64,000 nt of DNA from Barnesiella propionica (lineage in GTDB: Bacteria > Bacteroidota > Bacteroidia > Bacteroidales > Barnesiellaceae). Shown in pieces: positions 18,551 to 28,630 of this stretch. Numbering within the stretch: the first letter of the stretch is position 1; every line of letters begins with the position of its first letter. The notes under the pieces are model-generated. The model saw only the letters and a list, made by a program, of their open reading frames with translations, made no database searches and was not told the DNA's origin. Both the position numbers and the translations under genes were made by a program. Location: assembly GCF_025567045.1 (NCBI RefSeq), contig NZ_JAOQJK010000011.1, positions 50,607-114,606 on the forward strand, in the 5' to 3' direction.

Positions 18551-20095
18551 TTAATTTTCGGTTAAGTCCATATTCTCTATGACATTGAGCATTTTAATAG
18601 TCGCTTTAATGGCTGCTTCCGTCTGATCCGCATCAAGTCCCCTGGTACGTAATATTTTGTCGTTGAAACTCCAAGTAATAACTGTCTGGACGAATGCATC
18701 GGTACGGCCTCCGGGGGGAATGCTTACGGCATAGTTGATAAGCATAGGGAATTTCCGGCCCAATGTTACTTTGTATACTTTGCGTAATGCACGGACGAAA
18801 GCATCGTATTGTCCGTCTCCTGAGGAGCTTTCTTCGTAAGTTATTCCGTTGATCTCGATACTTAATGTAGCCATAGGCTTCAGTCCGTGGGTCAAGGTTA
18901 CAAAATAACTTTTCAGTTTTACCTTATTGTTCATTCCGTCATGTTTCAATACGTCCGAAATGATATATGGCAGATCTTCCTGTGTGACCAGTTCTTTCTT
19001 GTCTCCCAGTTCGATGATACGTTCTGCGACTTTTCGCATGGATTCTTCGTCCAGTTCCAGTCCGAGGGATTCAAGATTCTTCCGGATGTTAGCTTTCCCG
19101 GAAGTTTTGCCCAGCGCATATTCACGTATGCGCCCGAAACGTTCGGGGAGCAGGTCGTTGCAATATAGGTTTTTCTTATTGTCTCCGTCGGCATGCACTC
19201 CGGCAACTTGTGTGAAAACGTTTTCTCCCACGATGGGTTTATTGGCCGGTATCATGATTCCGGAATATGATTCCACTACCCGGCTGACGTCGTTCAGGCG
19301 ACTTTCATCAATATTCGTTATCGCATTGAAATGGTCTTTTAGGATTGCTTGTACACTGGCGAGCGGTGCGTTTCCGGCTCTTTCTCCCAGACCGTTTATG
19401 GTCGTGTGCAGTCCTTTTACTCCGCTTAGCACGGCAGCCAGAACGTTACTTACCGCCAGGTCATAATCGTTATGGGCATGGAAATCGAAATGGGTATCTG
19501 GGTATCGTTTTTTCATTTTTCTCATAAATTCGATTACCTGTAGCGGATTCAGTATACCCAGTGTGTCGGGCAACATGAAACGTTTTATCGTCGTAGGTTT
19601 TAGGGCATCCATCATTTGAAAGACATATTCGGGAGAATCTTTCATTCCGTTACTCCAGTCTTCGAGATAAACATTTACTTCGATATCCAGTTCATTGGCA
19701 TAATTTACGACAGTCAGTATATTTTCGATATGTTCTTCCGGACTTTTTTTCAATTGATAGGTGCAATGTTTCAACGAACCTTTGCAGAGCAGATTGATGA
19801 CACGGCAGCCTGTGGCATGTATCCAGTCTAATGATGCTTTTCCGTCGACGAATCCCAGTACTTCTACTTTGTGCAATAGATTTCTACGGGCGGCCCAGTC
19901 GCATATCATTTTTACAGCATCGAATTCTCCGTCAGATACACGTGCCGATGCGATTTCTATACGGTCGACTTTTAATTCTTCCAGTAATAGACGGGCGATC
20001 ATCAGTTTTTCATGAGGTACGAAAGATACTCCGCTGGTTTGTTCACCATCGCGGAGAGTCGTATCCATGATTTCTATTTTGACGCATTTTCCCAT
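18551..20095 (-). CDS. Second 2-isopropylmalate synthase-family enzyme (possible citramalate synthase)
   Basis: A DRE-TIM metallolyase of 514 residues with the DTTLRDGEQ start motif, the [10 protein letters not shown] metal-binding motif, the [10 protein letters not shown] block and a C-terminal LeuA regulatory (allosteric) domain from about residue 385 (with [16 protein letters not shown]). The family condenses acetyl-CoA with a 2-oxoacid. Genuine LeuA is encoded at the head of the same operon, so this paralogue may have another substrate, such as pyruvate (citramalate) for isoleucine synthesis; that is inference. The stretch [18 protein letters not shown] differs from normal LeuA. It overlaps the end of leuD by 22 bases; the conserved DTTLRDG begins at residue 11, so the start is well constrained. 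Confidence 0.82.
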   Translation of the reverse strand: MGKCVKIEIMDTTLRDGEQTSGVSFVPHEKLMIARLLLEELKVDRIEIASARVSDGEFDAVKMICDWAARRNLLHKVEVLGFVDGKASLDWIHATGCRVINLLCKGSLKHCTYQLKKSPEEHIENILTVVNYANELDIEVNVYLEDWSNGMKDSPEYVFQMMDALKPTTIKRFMLPDTLGILNPLQVIEFMRKMKKRYPDTHFDFHAHNDYDLAVSNVLAAVLSGVKGLHTTINGLGERAGNAPLASVQAILKDHFNAITNIDESRLNDVSRVVESYSGIMIPANKPIVGENVFTQVAGVHADGDNKKNLYCNDLLPERFGRIREYALGKTSGKANIRKNLESLGLELDEESMRKVAERIIELGDKKELVTQEDLPYIISDVLKHDGMNNKVKLKSYFVTLTHGLKPMATLSIEINGITYEESSSGDGQYDAFVRALRKVYKVTLGRKFPMLINYAVSIPPGGRTDAFVQTVITWSFNDKILRTRGLDADQTEAAIKATIKMLNVIENMDLTEN

Positions 20096-20664
20096 GCTTC
20101 GATCTTATCTTTATTGGTCAATAAAAAGTCGATATCATCCAACCCGTTCATCAGACAGTTTTTTTTATAAGGATTGATCTCGAAAGATTCGGTCTCTCCT
20201 GTTTTATCGTTTGTAATGATTTGCTTTTCCAGATTTACCGTAACTGTCGTTTGAGAGTCTTGTGCGATTGAAGAGAATAGATTATTCAGGAATGTTTCCG
20301 ATACGACTACAGGCAGTACGCAGTTATTAAGGGCATTGTTCTTGAATATGTCGGCAAAGAAGCTCGACACGATAACCCTGAATCCATATCCGCTTATTGC
20401 CCATGCTGCGTGTTCCCGGCTCGACCCGCTTCCGAAATTCTTTCCGGCTACCAGTATTTTTCCGGAATATTCGGGATTATTCAATACGAAATCCCCGACA
20501 GGATTACCTTCTTTGTCGTAACGCCAATCTCTGAACAGGTTGTCTCCAAAACCTTCTCTGGATGTAGCTTTCAGAAAGCGTGCGGGTATAATCTGGTCTG
20601 TATCCACATTTTCCAATGGTAACGGGACGCAAGTGCTTGTGAGTATGTTAAGTTTTTCTTTCAT
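20074..20664 (-). CDS. leuD: 3-isopropylmalate dehydratase small subunit
   Basis: The small subunit that with LeuC isomerises 2- to 3-isopropylmalate. It has [13 protein letters not shown] near the N terminus and the swivelling-domain motif [13 protein letters not shown], with 196 residues as expected. It lies 34 bases after leuC, and its 3' end overlaps the next gene's start. Confidence 0.97.
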   Translation of the reverse strand: MKEKLNILTSTCVPLPLENVDTDQIIPARFLKATSREGFGDNLFRDWRYDKEGNPVGDFVLNNPEYSGKILVAGKNFGSGSSREHAAWAISGYGFRVIVSSFFADIFKNNALNNCVLPVVVSETFLNNLFSSIAQDSQTTVTVNLEKQIITNDKTGETESFEINPYKKNCLMNGLDDIDFLLTNKDKIEAWENASK

Positions 20665-20698
20665 ATTTATCGGGTATAATCTGTATCAATAAAAGGAA

Positions 20699-22096
20699 TT
20701 ACAATAGTGTTCTGGGGTCGGTGACTACTCCGGTCACTGCTGCCGCGGCTGCGACCAACGGACTGGCAAGTAATGTGCGTGCCCCGGGACCTTGTCTCCC
20801 TTCGAAATTGCGGTTCGATGTGGATACGGCATATTTTCCGGCGGGAACCTTGTCATCGTTCATAGCCAGGCAAGCGGAGCAACCTGGTTGCCGAAGCTCG
20901 AATCCAGCGTCTTTTAATATCTTGTCCAGTCCTTCTTCGCGAATTTGCCGGTCTACTTTCCAGGAGCCAGGGACAAGCCATGCTGTTATGTCCGGGGCTT
21001 TTTTCTTTCCTTTGACTATGGATGCAAAAGCTCTGAAATCTTCTATGCGGCCGTTCGTGCACGAGCCCAGAAATATATAGTCTATTTTTTTGCCCGATAT
21101 GGATTCTCCTTCTTTGAATCCCATATATTCGAGCGATTTTATAAATGAGATTCGTCCGGCTTCCGGTATGTCGGTAGCGACCGGTATTTGCCCGGATATC
21201 GTCATACCCATACCAGGATTAGTGCCGTATGTAATCATTGGTTCAATATCTTCTGCCCTGAATGTGATTTCTTTATCGAATACAGCGTTGTTTTCGCTTT
21301 TTAAAGTTTTCCAGTATGACAGAGCTTGTTCCCATGCTTCTCCTTTCGGGGCATATTCGAGGCCTTTGATATATTCGAATGTTTTTTCATCAGGAGCTAT
21401 CATTCCTCCCCGGGCTCCCATTTCGATGGATAGATTACAGAGTGTAAGCCGGCCTTCCATGCTCAGGGCTCTGATCGCTTCTCCCGAATATTCTACAAAA
21501 TAACCGGTCGCACCCCCTGTTGTCATTTGTGATATGATATAGAGTGCGATATCTTTTGCCGTAACTCCTTTTTCCGTTTTTCCGTTTACACTAATACGCA
21601 TAGTTTTAGGGCGGGATTGTAAAATACATTGTGATGCGAGTACCATTTCCACTTCACTGGTTCCTATACCGAAGGCCACGGCTCCCATGGCTCCGTGTGT
21701 TGATGTATGTGAATCTCCGCAAACAATAGTCATGCCTGGTAATGTCAAGCCATTTTCCGGACCTACGACGTGTATGATTCCGTTTTTTTTATGCATCATA
21801 CCGAAATGTGCCAGACCGAAGTGTGCTGCATTTTTTGCCAGCGTGTTTACTTGAGTCCGGGATATCGGGTCTTCGATTTCTTTATCTTGGTCATGTGTGG
21901 GTGTATTGTGGTCGGGCATGCAGAATATTTTTTCAGGGCGAAAGCATTTCAACCCTCTTTCACGCATACCGGAAAATGCCTGGGGACTGGTTACTTCGTG
22001 ACAGTAAAGTCTGTCTATATAAAGTTGTGTAGGGCCGTCAGTAACTTCTGTTACTATATGTGCGTCCCATATTTTGTCGAATAATGTATTTGCCAT
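20699..22096 (-). CDS. leuC: 3-isopropylmalate dehydratase large subunit
   Basis: The aconitase-family large subunit carrying the 4Fe-4S cluster. Cluster cysteines are visible in [13 protein letters not shown] and in [11 protein letters not shown], and the [20 protein letters not shown] block is complete. The 465-residue length is normal. It follows leuA by 47 bases in the operon. Confidence 0.97.
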   Translation of the reverse strand: MANTLFDKIWDAHIVTEVTDGPTQLYIDRLYCHEVTSPQAFSGMRERGLKCFRPEKIFCMPDHNTPTHDQDKEIEDPISRTQVNTLAKNAAHFGLAHFGMMHKKNGIIHVVGPENGLTLPGMTIVCGDSHTSTHGAMGAVAFGIGTSEVEMVLASQCILQSRPKTMRISVNGKTEKGVTAKDIALYIISQMTTGGATGYFVEYSGEAIRALSMEGRLTLCNLSIEMGARGGMIAPDEKTFEYIKGLEYAPKGEAWEQALSYWKTLKSENNAVFDKEITFRAEDIEPMITYGTNPGMGMTISGQIPVATDIPEAGRISFIKSLEYMGFKEGESISGKKIDYIFLGSCTNGRIEDFRAFASIVKGKKKAPDITAWLVPGSWKVDRQIREEGLDKILKDAGFELRQPGCSACLAMNDDKVPAGKYAVSTSNRNFEGRQGPGARTLLASPLVAAAAAVTGVVTDPRTLL

Positions 22097-22143
22097 ATGT
22101 GAAATAGGTACAGTACGGTATTTGGCCGTAGGTTATTGGTTTA

Positions 22144-23637
22144 TTAACAGAATTTATTGATGCAGTCTATATAAGCTTCTACGGATGCTGCTACAATGTC
22201 GGTATTGGCCCCGAAACCGTAGTATTCATGTCCGTCGTATTCTACTTGCATATGTACTTTTCCTACATCGTCGCTTCCTTTGCTAATTGCCTGTATAGTA
22301 AATTCTTTTAAGGTCATATGCCGGTTGATGATTTTTTTCAAAGCCTTAATGGCTGCGTCTACCGGACCATTTCCGCTGGCTGCGGCTTCAAAGTTTTCTC
22401 CGGCAATATTTAGGCCTAAGCTGGCTACGGATCGTACTCCTACGCCACTGGTCACTTGCAGATAATCTAATTTTATGCGGTGGTTGGTACTTCGTTCGGC
22501 ACCGGCCAGTACAAGAATATCATCATCGTGTATATCTTTTTTTCTGTCGGCTAATTTTAAAAAATCTTCATATACCTGGTCCAGCTTTTCTTGTTCCAGT
22601 TCCACGCCCAGGGCGGATAAACGGTGTTTTAACGCGGCGCGTCCGCTCCGGGCCGTGAGCACGATAGAATTTTCATCTATGCCTACATCTTTGGGGTCGA
22701 TAATTTCGTAGCTTTCCCGGTTTTTTAGTACTCCGTCCTGGTGAATTCCTGATGAATGAGCGAATGCATTGCGTCCAACTATCGCTTTGTTGGGTTGTAC
22801 CGGCATATTCATAAGACTGGAAATCATTCGGCTCATCCCATATATTTTCTGGGTATTGATATTCGTTTCTACATTTAGCTCGTGATGGCTTCTAAAAATC
22901 ATAGCGACTTCTTCAAGAGAGGTGTTTCCTGCCCGTTCTCCAATACCGTTAATGGTTACTTCTGCCTGGCGTGCACCGTTCTGTATTCCCGATATCGTAT
23001 TAGCTGTCGCCATGCCCAGGTCATTATGACAATGAGTGGCGATCACTACTTTTTCGATGCCATCTACATTTTCTTTTAGAAATCTTATTTTACGTCCGAA
23101 TTCATCGGGCAGGCAATAACCTGTGGTATCGGGAATGTTAATCACAGTCGCTCCGGCTTTTATGACTGCTTCGACTACGCGGGCCAGATATTCGTTGTCG
23201 GTACGTCCTGCATCTTCTGCATAGAACTGGACATCTTCAACATATTTTTTTGCATATTTGACCGCAGCGACGGCTCTTTCGATTATTTCTTCCCGGTTTG
23301 AATTGAATTTATATTTAATATGAGAGTCGGAAGTCCCTATTCCTGTATGTATTCTTTTGTGTTTGGCGTATTGCAGAGCTTCTGCAGCAACCTTTATATC
23401 ATTTTCCACAGCGCGCGTCAAGGCACATATGACGGGCCAGGTAACGGCTTTTGATATTTCTACGACTGATTTGAAATCGCCCGGGCTGGATACGGGAAAT
23501 CCGGCTTCGATAACATCTACACCCAATGTTTCCAGTGCTTTTGCTACCTGTATTTTTTCAACTGTATTTAATTGGCAGCCGGGTACCTGCTCGCCGTCTC
23601 TTAGTGTGGTATCGAAAATAAATAATCTGTCGCTCAT
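22144..23637 (-). CDS. leuA: 2-isopropylmalate synthase
   Basis: First committed step of leucine synthesis: acetyl-CoA plus 2-ketoisovalerate. The catalytic TIM barrel begins [14 protein letters not shown], with [13 protein letters not shown] for metal binding and [13 protein letters not shown]. The C-terminal regulatory domain (from about residue 370, including [17 protein letters not shown]) is the leucine feedback site. I place the start at ATG 23637. A longer open frame reaches 23727, but it runs backwards through the leader terminator and has no family-like sequence. A Leu/Ile-rich leader peptide and attenuator lie immediately upstream. Confidence 0.96.
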   Translation of the reverse strand: MSDRLFIFDTTLRDGEQVPGCQLNTVEKIQVAKALETLGVDVIEAGFPVSSPGDFKSVVEISKAVTWPVICALTRAVENDIKVAAEALQYAKHKRIHTGIGTSDSHIKYKFNSNREEIIERAVAAVKYAKKYVEDVQFYAEDAGRTDNEYLARVVEAVIKAGATVINIPDTTGYCLPDEFGRKIRFLKENVDGIEKVVIATHCHNDLGMATANTISGIQNGARQAEVTINGIGERAGNTSLEEVAMIFRSHHELNVETNINTQKIYGMSRMISSLMNMPVQPNKAIVGRNAFAHSSGIHQDGVLKNRESYEIIDPKDVGIDENSIVLTARSGRAALKHRLSALGVELEQEKLDQVYEDFLKLADRKKDIHDDDILVLAGAERSTNHRIKLDYLQVTSGVGVRSVASLGLNIAGENFEAAASGNGPVDAAIKALKKIINRHMTLKEFTIQAISKGSDDVGKVHMQVEYDGHEYYGFGANTDIVAASVEAYIDCINKFC

Positions 23638-23671
23638 ATATTTTATTAATTTGTAATTTCTGTTATAAAAA

Positions 23672-23701
23672 AACCTTTCGCACTTTGGAGTGAGAAAGGT
23701 T
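23672..23701 (-). terminator. Attenuator terminator upstream of leuA
   Basis: On the minus strand AACCTTTC pairs with GAAAGGTT, with an inner CACT/AGTG pair and a CCAA loop, followed by TTTTTTATAAC. It sits between the leader peptide stop codon and leuA. Its 5' arm can also pair with an upstream segment, which marks it as conditional. Confidence 0.85.
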
Positions 23702-23734
23702 GTACATATTATATGTGGTAAAAACACGGCTTTC

Positions 23735-23803
23735 TCATTTCTCCCCGGTAGCTCCCGATAGAATAATAATCAGACCGTGTAGTAGTTGTTTATGAGTTCT
23801 CAT
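23735..23803 (-). CDS. Leucine/isoleucine-rich leader peptide of the leu operon
   Basis: A 22-codon ORF (ATG at 23803, TGA at 23735-23737) whose middle reads [10 protein letters not shown]: four Leu codons (CTA, CTA, CTG, CTA) and three Ile (ATT). It is not a functional protein but a sensor: ribosome speed across these codons would decide the folding of the downstream RNA. The stop codon overlaps the segment TGAGAAAG (23730-23737), which is exactly complementary to the terminator 5' arm CTTTCTCA (23691-23698). It starts about 30 bases after the predicted transcription start. Confidence 0.8.
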   Translation of the reverse strand: MRTHKQLLHGLIIILSGATGEK

Positions 23804-23840
23804 ATTTGCTTTTGCTTAATGAATGGCTTTATTATGACTG

Positions 23841-23870
23841 CAAAGTTATATATAGTTTTTGGTTTTCAAA
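23841..23870 (-). promoter_or_regulatory. Promoter of the leucine operon
   Basis: The minus strand carries TAACTTTG (23841-23848), a full match to the Bacteroidetes -7 element, and TTTG at 23867-23870 with an 18-base spacer for the -33 element. Transcription should start near 23834, giving a leader RNA of about 200 bases before leuA. Confidence 0.75.
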
Positions 23871-24021
23871 ATAAAATGATAGATTATTTGCTGAAAAAGT
23901 TTTAAAGTGTTCTTTCTAAATCTTTTTAAATTATGAATTATCAATTTGTTTTGGTGAAAGGATAAAAAAACCTGATAAATTCTTACTTTATCAGGTCCTT
24001 CCTACTTTGTGTAGTCGATTT

Positions 24022-24882
24022 TTATCCTAAATAAGTTTTAAGTAACTTGCTTCTGGAGTTTTGTCTTAGTCTTCTTATGGCTTTTTCTTTAATTTGACGG
24101 ACACGTTCACGCGTAAGTCCGAATCTGTCGCCAATTTCTTCCAGTGTCATTTCCTGACAACCTATCCCGAAAAACATTTTAATTATGTCCCGTTCTCTTT
24201 CGGCGAGTTGTCCCAAGGCTCTGTCGATTTCTTTTGCAAGTGACTCGTTAATGAGTGACCGATCGGCAATAGGGGAATCGTCATTGATAAGTACGTCCAA
24301 CAGACTGTTATCTTCTCCTTCGACAAATGGTGCGTCGACCGATATATGACGGCCCGATACTTTAAGAGTATCTGAAATTTTGTCGACAGGAATATCCAGT
24401 TCTTCTGCTAGTTCTTCCGGGGAAGGACGACGTTCATTCTCCTGCTCAAATTTTGAAAGGGCTTTACTGATTTTGTTCAGTGAGCCCACTTGATTGAGCG
24501 GAAGGCGAACGATGCGAGATTGTTCGGCTAAAGCCTGAAGGATGGACTGGCGAATCCACCAAACGGCATAAGAAATGAATTTAAATCCACGTGTTTCGTC
24601 AAATTTTTCTGCAGCTTTGATCAGCCCCAGATTGCCTTCATTGATAAGGTCAGGCAAACTTAATCCCTGGTTTTGATACTGCTTGGCAACCGATACGACG
24701 AAACGCAGGTTTGCACGCGTCAGCTTTTCCAAAGCGATGTGGTCACCTTTCTTGATGCGTTGGGCCAGTTCTACTTCTTCTTCTACCGTAATCAGGTCTT
24801 CACGTCCGATTTCCTGAAGGTACTTGTCCAGAGAAGCACTTTCCCGATTTGTGATCGATTTTGTAATTTTTAATTGTCTCAT
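24022..24882 (-). CDS. rpoD: Primary RNA polymerase sigma factor (RpoD/SigA)
   Basis: The 286-residue housekeeping sigma factor typical of Bacteroidetes, much shorter than the E. coli protein because region 1.1 is missing. Region 1.2 ([13 protein letters not shown]), region 2 ([32 protein letters not shown], with aromatic residues in the -10 recognition part [13 protein letters not shown]), region 3 and region 4 ([18 protein letters not shown]) are all complete. It recognises the TAnnTTTG-type promoters found through this window. It is likely transcribed from its own promoter. Confidence 0.97.
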   Translation of the reverse strand: MRQLKITKSITNRESASLDKYLQEIGREDLITVEEEVELAQRIKKGDHIALEKLTRANLRFVVSVAKQYQNQGLSLPDLINEGNLGLIKAAEKFDETRGFKFISYAVWWIRQSILQALAEQSRIVRLPLNQVGSLNKISKALSKFEQENERRPSPEELAEELDIPVDKISDTLKVSGRHISVDAPFVEGEDNSLLDVLINDDSPIADRSLINESLAKEIDRALGQLAERERDIIKMFFGIGCQEMTLEEIGDRFGLTRERVRQIKEKAIRRLRQNSRSKLLKTYLG

Positions 24883-24907
24883 TATTTATATAGAGATTTT
24901 TGGAATG

Positions 24908-24915
24908 CAAATATA
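24908..24915 (-). promoter_or_regulatory. Promoter of rpoD (-7 box)
   Basis: The minus strand reads TATATTTG, 26 bases before the rpoD ATG, a full consensus match. No clear -33 element at the ideal spacing. Confidence 0.5.
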
Positions 24916-25076
24916 ATGATTTTATAACAAACAATAATTTAAAAAATTGTAAAATGCCTTCTTGAATTAAACAAAATAGGGATGCTTCTTTTTACATTTC
25001 TATTTGTATCTATAGAACACTTAAGTTACTTATTCGGTTTTGTTTTTAAGGTTGATTAGTTCCTCTTTTAAAATGT

Positions 25077-25102
25077 CATAATCCGGCAAAAGCCGGATTA
25101 TG
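25077..25102 (-). terminator. Hairpin terminator after the HtrA gene
   Basis: An 11-bp perfect stem (CATAATCCGGC and its complement) with a 4-base loop, 14 bases after the HtrA stop codon. The following T run on the minus strand is weak (ACATTTTAAAA). Confidence 0.7.
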
Positions 25103-25115
25103 GGACAATCAACTT

Positions 25116-26621
25116 TTATTCAGCCAGATCTATGGCGTAATACATTACTTTACCGTTCGGATATATGCCGGTAATAAACATCACTTTTCGGTCATTATTG
25201 CTTTTCGTAATGTTGTCGAACATTTCTTCGATATTGCTTATTGACCGTATAGGCGTATCGTTTATCTCGAGGATTACGAATCCTTCACGTATACCGGCAT
25301 CCTTGAATTTGCCGTTTTTAATACCTATGACCTGAACTCCGTTTCCGATGTTCAATTCTCTTTTAGTTTTATCGCTCAGTTCTTTAAAACCTGCTCCCAG
25401 GGAATCTATTCCTGCCAGTTTAGTAACTTCTGTGTTACCCTGACTATTCTTTAACGTGAGAGCCAGCTCTTTATTTTGGTTATTTCTTAAAATAGTTACT
25501 TTTATTTTATCACCTGGGCGGTAGCGGCTCATTTGTTCTTGCATCGTTGCTGCGTTTTTAATCTTAACACCGTTTACTGCAGTAATAATATCTCCTTCTT
25601 TTATTCCGGCTTCCATAGCTGCACTGCGGTTATATACTTCTCCTACATATATGCCTTCCTGAACATTCAGTGATTTTTCTTTTGCAAAATCAGGATTGAT
25701 TTCTCTAAATCCTATACCCATTACGGCTCGTTGTACTGTTCCGTATTCTTTAAGATCGGCAATGACTTTACTTACGATACTTGTCGGTATGGCGAAAGAA
25801 TAGCCTGCATAACTACCTGTTTCGGAATAGATGGCCGTATTGATTCCCACTAGTTCTCCATCTGTATTGACCAGGGCTCCTCCGCTATTTCCGCGGTTGA
25901 TAGCGGCATCTGTTTGTATGAATGACTCTATTCCCATCTGTTTACTGTTGGTTGCTGAGCTGATACTGCGTGCTTTGGCGCTTACAATACCTGCAGTTAC
26001 GGTAGATGTCAATCCCATGGGATTGCCTACTGCCAAAACCCATTCACCTACTTTTAGTTTATCCGAGTCCCCGAAACGTACGCTAGGTAGATCTTTGGCG
26101 TCTATTTTTACTAATGCAAGGTCGGTCGAGGGGTCGGTTCCGATTACACGTCCGTTCATGACACGGTTATCGTTCAGGGTTATATCCAGTTTGTCAGCAC
26201 CTTCTACCACGTGGTTATTTGTTACGATATATCCGTCAGGAGATATGATTACCCCCGATCCCAGTCCGGTGCGGGGTTGTGGCGCCGGCTGTTTACCTCC
26301 ATATCCGAAAAAATATTCGAAAAACGGATTCATTCCGTTGAATTGATCCTGTTTAGGAGTTGAAGTCGATTTAATACTTACTACAGCGTTTACTGTATTC
26401 TCGGCTGCTTTTGTGAAATCTGTTTCGACAGGTGGTCGATTTGATACTCGTGTAAATCCGGTCGGTTTGGCATAACCGTCATCAATCAGTTCGTCTGTTA
26501 TTTTATTATTTGAATTTGAACTGTTTATCATTGCGTATGCTCCAACCGAAATGCCGGAACTTATCAAGGCAACTATAGCAAAACCTGTCAATTTTTTTCC
26601 GTAATCTTTCATGATGTCCAT
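25116..26621 (-). CDS. HtrA/DegP-type serine endoprotease
   Basis: A periplasmic protease and chaperone. A signal anchor (residues about 10-32) is followed by a trypsin-like domain with the triad His137 (TNNHVVEG), Asp167 (STDLALVKI) and Ser246 (RGNSGGAL), then two PDZ domains (about 290-395 and 410-500). The 501-residue length with two PDZ domains fits the DegP/Do group. A second start at MKDYGKK (residue 4) is equally possible. It acts on misfolded envelope proteins; the domain order shows the family and the exact role is inferred. Confidence 0.95.
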   Translation of the reverse strand: MDIMKDYGKKLTGFAIVALISSGISVGAYAMINSSNSNNKITDELIDDGYAKPTGFTRVSNRPPVETDFTKAAENTVNAVVSIKSTSTPKQDQFNGMNPFFEYFFGYGGKQPAPQPRTGLGSGVIISPDGYIVTNNHVVEGADKLDITLNDNRVMNGRVIGTDPSTDLALVKIDAKDLPSVRFGDSDKLKVGEWVLAVGNPMGLTSTVTAGIVSAKARSISSATNSKQMGIESFIQTDAAINRGNSGGALVNTDGELVGINTAIYSETGSYAGYSFAIPTSIVSKVIADLKEYGTVQRAVMGIGFREINPDFAKEKSLNVQEGIYVGEVYNRSAAMEAGIKEGDIITAVNGVKIKNAATMQEQMSRYRPGDKIKVTILRNNQNKELALTLKNSQGNTEVTKLAGIDSLGAGFKELSDKTKRELNIGNGVQVIGIKNGKFKDAGIREGFVILEINDTPIRSISNIEEMFDNITKSNNDRKVMFITGIYPNGKVMYYAIDLAE

Positions 26622-26877
26622 ATTTTAATTGTTAATTAATGGAGTGTTTTAAATGTTTTAGTCGTTAAATTTAATACAATATTCATGCGATTATTCTTTT
26701 GTATATTCCTTTTTAAGCTCTTTTAATAAGGAATATAGCTGCTTAACAGGGCTTAACGGTATCCATAGATAAAAACAGACATTTTTTCATGTGCAAGCAT
26801 GACAAAAAGTAACCCGGACAGAAAATATCCAGAACAGATAACTATCCCGGTTGTTGATTATATATGATAATAATGAT

Positions 26878-26885
26878 TATCTTTG
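26878..26885 (+). promoter_or_regulatory. Promoter of rnpB (-7 box)
   Basis: TATCTTTG matches the consensus exactly, with TTG-containing sequence about 20-25 bases upstream and the RNase P RNA start a few bases downstream. Confidence 0.7.
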
Positions 26886-26888
26886 CAG

Positions 26889-27243
26889 GCATACAGCAGG
26901 ACGGTTTGTCGCTCATAGAGATATGAGAGGAAAGTCCGGGCAACAAAGAGCACCGTACTTCTTAACGGGAAGCCGCTCGTGAGGGCGGAGTAACGTAACA
27001 GAAAATAACCGCTGCGCAAGCAGTAAGGGTGAAAAGGCGAGGTAAGAGCTCACCGGGTCTTATGGCAACATAAGGTGCCGTACGTCTTACGGGTTGTAAG
27101 GTTATGTATACCGGCGTTGTAGGGCTGCTCGCTCTATGCCGGGGGGTAAACCGCTGGAGCTTTATGGTGACATAAAGTCGAGATAAATGACAAACACTCC
27201 TTTCGGGGAGTACAGAACCCGGCTTACAGGCCTGCTGTATTTT
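26889..27243 (+). ncRNA. rnpB: RNase P RNA
   Basis: The catalytic RNA that trims the 5' ends of precursor tRNAs. The universal core is clear: GAGGAAAGTCCGGGC near the 5' end (P4 strand) and ACAGAACCCGGCTTACAGGCC near the 3' end, with the terminal pairing GCAGGcc/ggCCTGC closing P1. Internal signatures such as GGTAAACC and the CACCGGGTC loop region are present. The length of about 355 nt is normal for a type A bacterial RNA. Ends are approximate to a few bases. A long antisense open frame over this gene is spurious. Confidence 0.96.
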
Positions 27244-27253
27244 TATTTTTAGT

Positions 27254-28630
27254 ATGGGAAAGCAACGTGAAAATTCATTTTTCGCCAGGTTATCTGATAA
27301 GGCTTTATCTTTCTGGCGCTTTGTGACGGTGGATGTCTGGAAAATCACCGAGAATAAGTTGCATATCAATATAATAAAAACTGTAAATGCCACGGCTCAT
27401 TTTTTCGTGGATGAACAGTTGCAATCAAAGGCGTCGGCACTTACATATAATACCATATTGGCAATAGTTCCGGTTCTGGCTTTGTTATTTGCATTTGCCA
27501 AAGGTTTTGGTTTTCAGAATATCATACAGAGTCAGTTGTTTGATTATTTTCCTGCTCAGCGCGAGGCTTTGGAACATGCTCTTCAATTTGTGGATGCTTA
27601 TTTATCTCAAACGAAAAGCGGCGTATTTGTGGGTATAGGCTTGGTTTTCTTATTTTGGACTTTGATCAGTCTTTTATCCAATATAGAATCGGCATTTAAT
27701 AATATATGGGATGTAAAGGGGCGGTCTTTTTATCGTAAAGTGACTGATTATACGTCTATGTTTATAATTTTGCCGATATTAATGATCTCTTCCAGCGGTC
27801 TTTCTTTATTTGTTTCGGCTTCTATAGATAATGTCGTATATCTTAACTTTATAAGTCCGTTAGTTCGTAATTTGCTATCGTTCGCACCTTATGTGCTTAC
27901 CTCATTGTTCTTTACGGCAATGTATATTTTCATACCGAATACGAAAGTAAAGTTTACAGCAGCCCTTATTTCAGGAGTGATATGCGGTTGTGCATTTCAG
28001 ATCTTTCAGTTCCTGTATATTTCCGGTCAGATATGGGTGTCGAAATATAATGCTATTTACGGTAGTTTTGCTTTTTTGCCATTATTATTGTTATGGTTGC
28101 AATTATCCTGGCTTATATGTTTATTCGGTGCTTTGTTGACATATTCTATACAGAATGTGGGTAAGTTCAGTTTCGGCCGTATCAGTGAAGTTTCCCGCCG
28201 GAATAAGGATTTTGTTGCTTTGGTGGTAGCCACATATATCGTAAAGCGTTTCGAAAAAGGAGAAAAACCTTATACGATAAGCGATTTATATAAAGAAATA
28301 AATATTTATTTCCCCTTAGTTGCTGGGGCTGTGGAACTGCTGGAAAATTCTCATGTTATAATTCCTGTTACTTTGGAAGACAGCCGAACTGTTGCCTATT
28401 TACCTGCTATAGATATACAAACGATTACCGTAAAATATGTTCTGGATAAAATAGAGAGACATACAAACGATGATGAATGGAATGAAAGTTTTATCCTGGA
28501 TCTTGCTACCCGTTTTGAGGAAGAATGGCAGGCTCTGTATGAAATGAGAGAGTGCCAATGTTGCGATTTGGGAGATATGTTGTTGAAAGATTTTCCGATA
28601 CGAGAAGTCGTTCAGCCTGTTTCTTTTTAA
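27254..28630 (+). CDS. YihY/BrkB-family membrane protein
   Basis: A 458-residue inner membrane protein. An N-terminal region (KASALTYNTILAIVPVLALLFA, the family signature) is followed by about six membrane segments up to residue 310, then a cytoplasmic C-terminal domain of about 140 residues, probably winged-helix-like. The family was once annotated as ribonuclease BN in error; the true function is unknown, with transport suggested. It starts just 10 bases after RNase P RNA, so read-through from rnpB may express it. Its stop overlaps the stop of the convergent folC by a few bases. Confidence 0.88.
   Translation: MGKQRENSFFARLSDKALSFWRFVTVDVWKITENKLHINIIKTVNATAHFFVDEQLQSKASALTYNTILAIVPVLALLFAFAKGFGFQNIIQSQLFDYFPAQREALEHALQFVDAYLSQTKSGVFVGIGLVFLFWTLISLLSNIESAFNNIWDVKGRSFYRKVTDYTSMFIILPILMISSSGLSLFVSASIDNVVYLNFISPLVRNLLSFAPYVLTSLFFTAMYIFIPNTKVKFTAALISGVICGCAFQIFQFLYISGQIWVSKYNAIYGSFAFLPLLLLWLQLSWLICLFGALLTYSIQNVGKFSFGRISEVSRRNKDFVALVVATYIVKRFEKGEKPYTISDLYKEINIYFPLVAGAVELLENSHVIIPVTLEDSRTVAYLPAIDIQTITVKYVLDKIERHTNDDEWNESFILDLATRFEEEWQALYEMRECQCCDLGDMLLKDFPIREVVQPVSF

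Noticed and set aside
23638..23727. Extended N terminus of LeuA
   Set aside because: The extra 30 residues would be translated through the attenuator hairpin and show no similarity to the synthase family; ATG 23637 directly precedes the conserved DTTLRDG region.
26962..27393. 143-codon minus-strand ORF
   Set aside because: It lies antisense to RNase P RNA. Open frames here come from the conserved RNA sequence and are a known source of false protein annotations.
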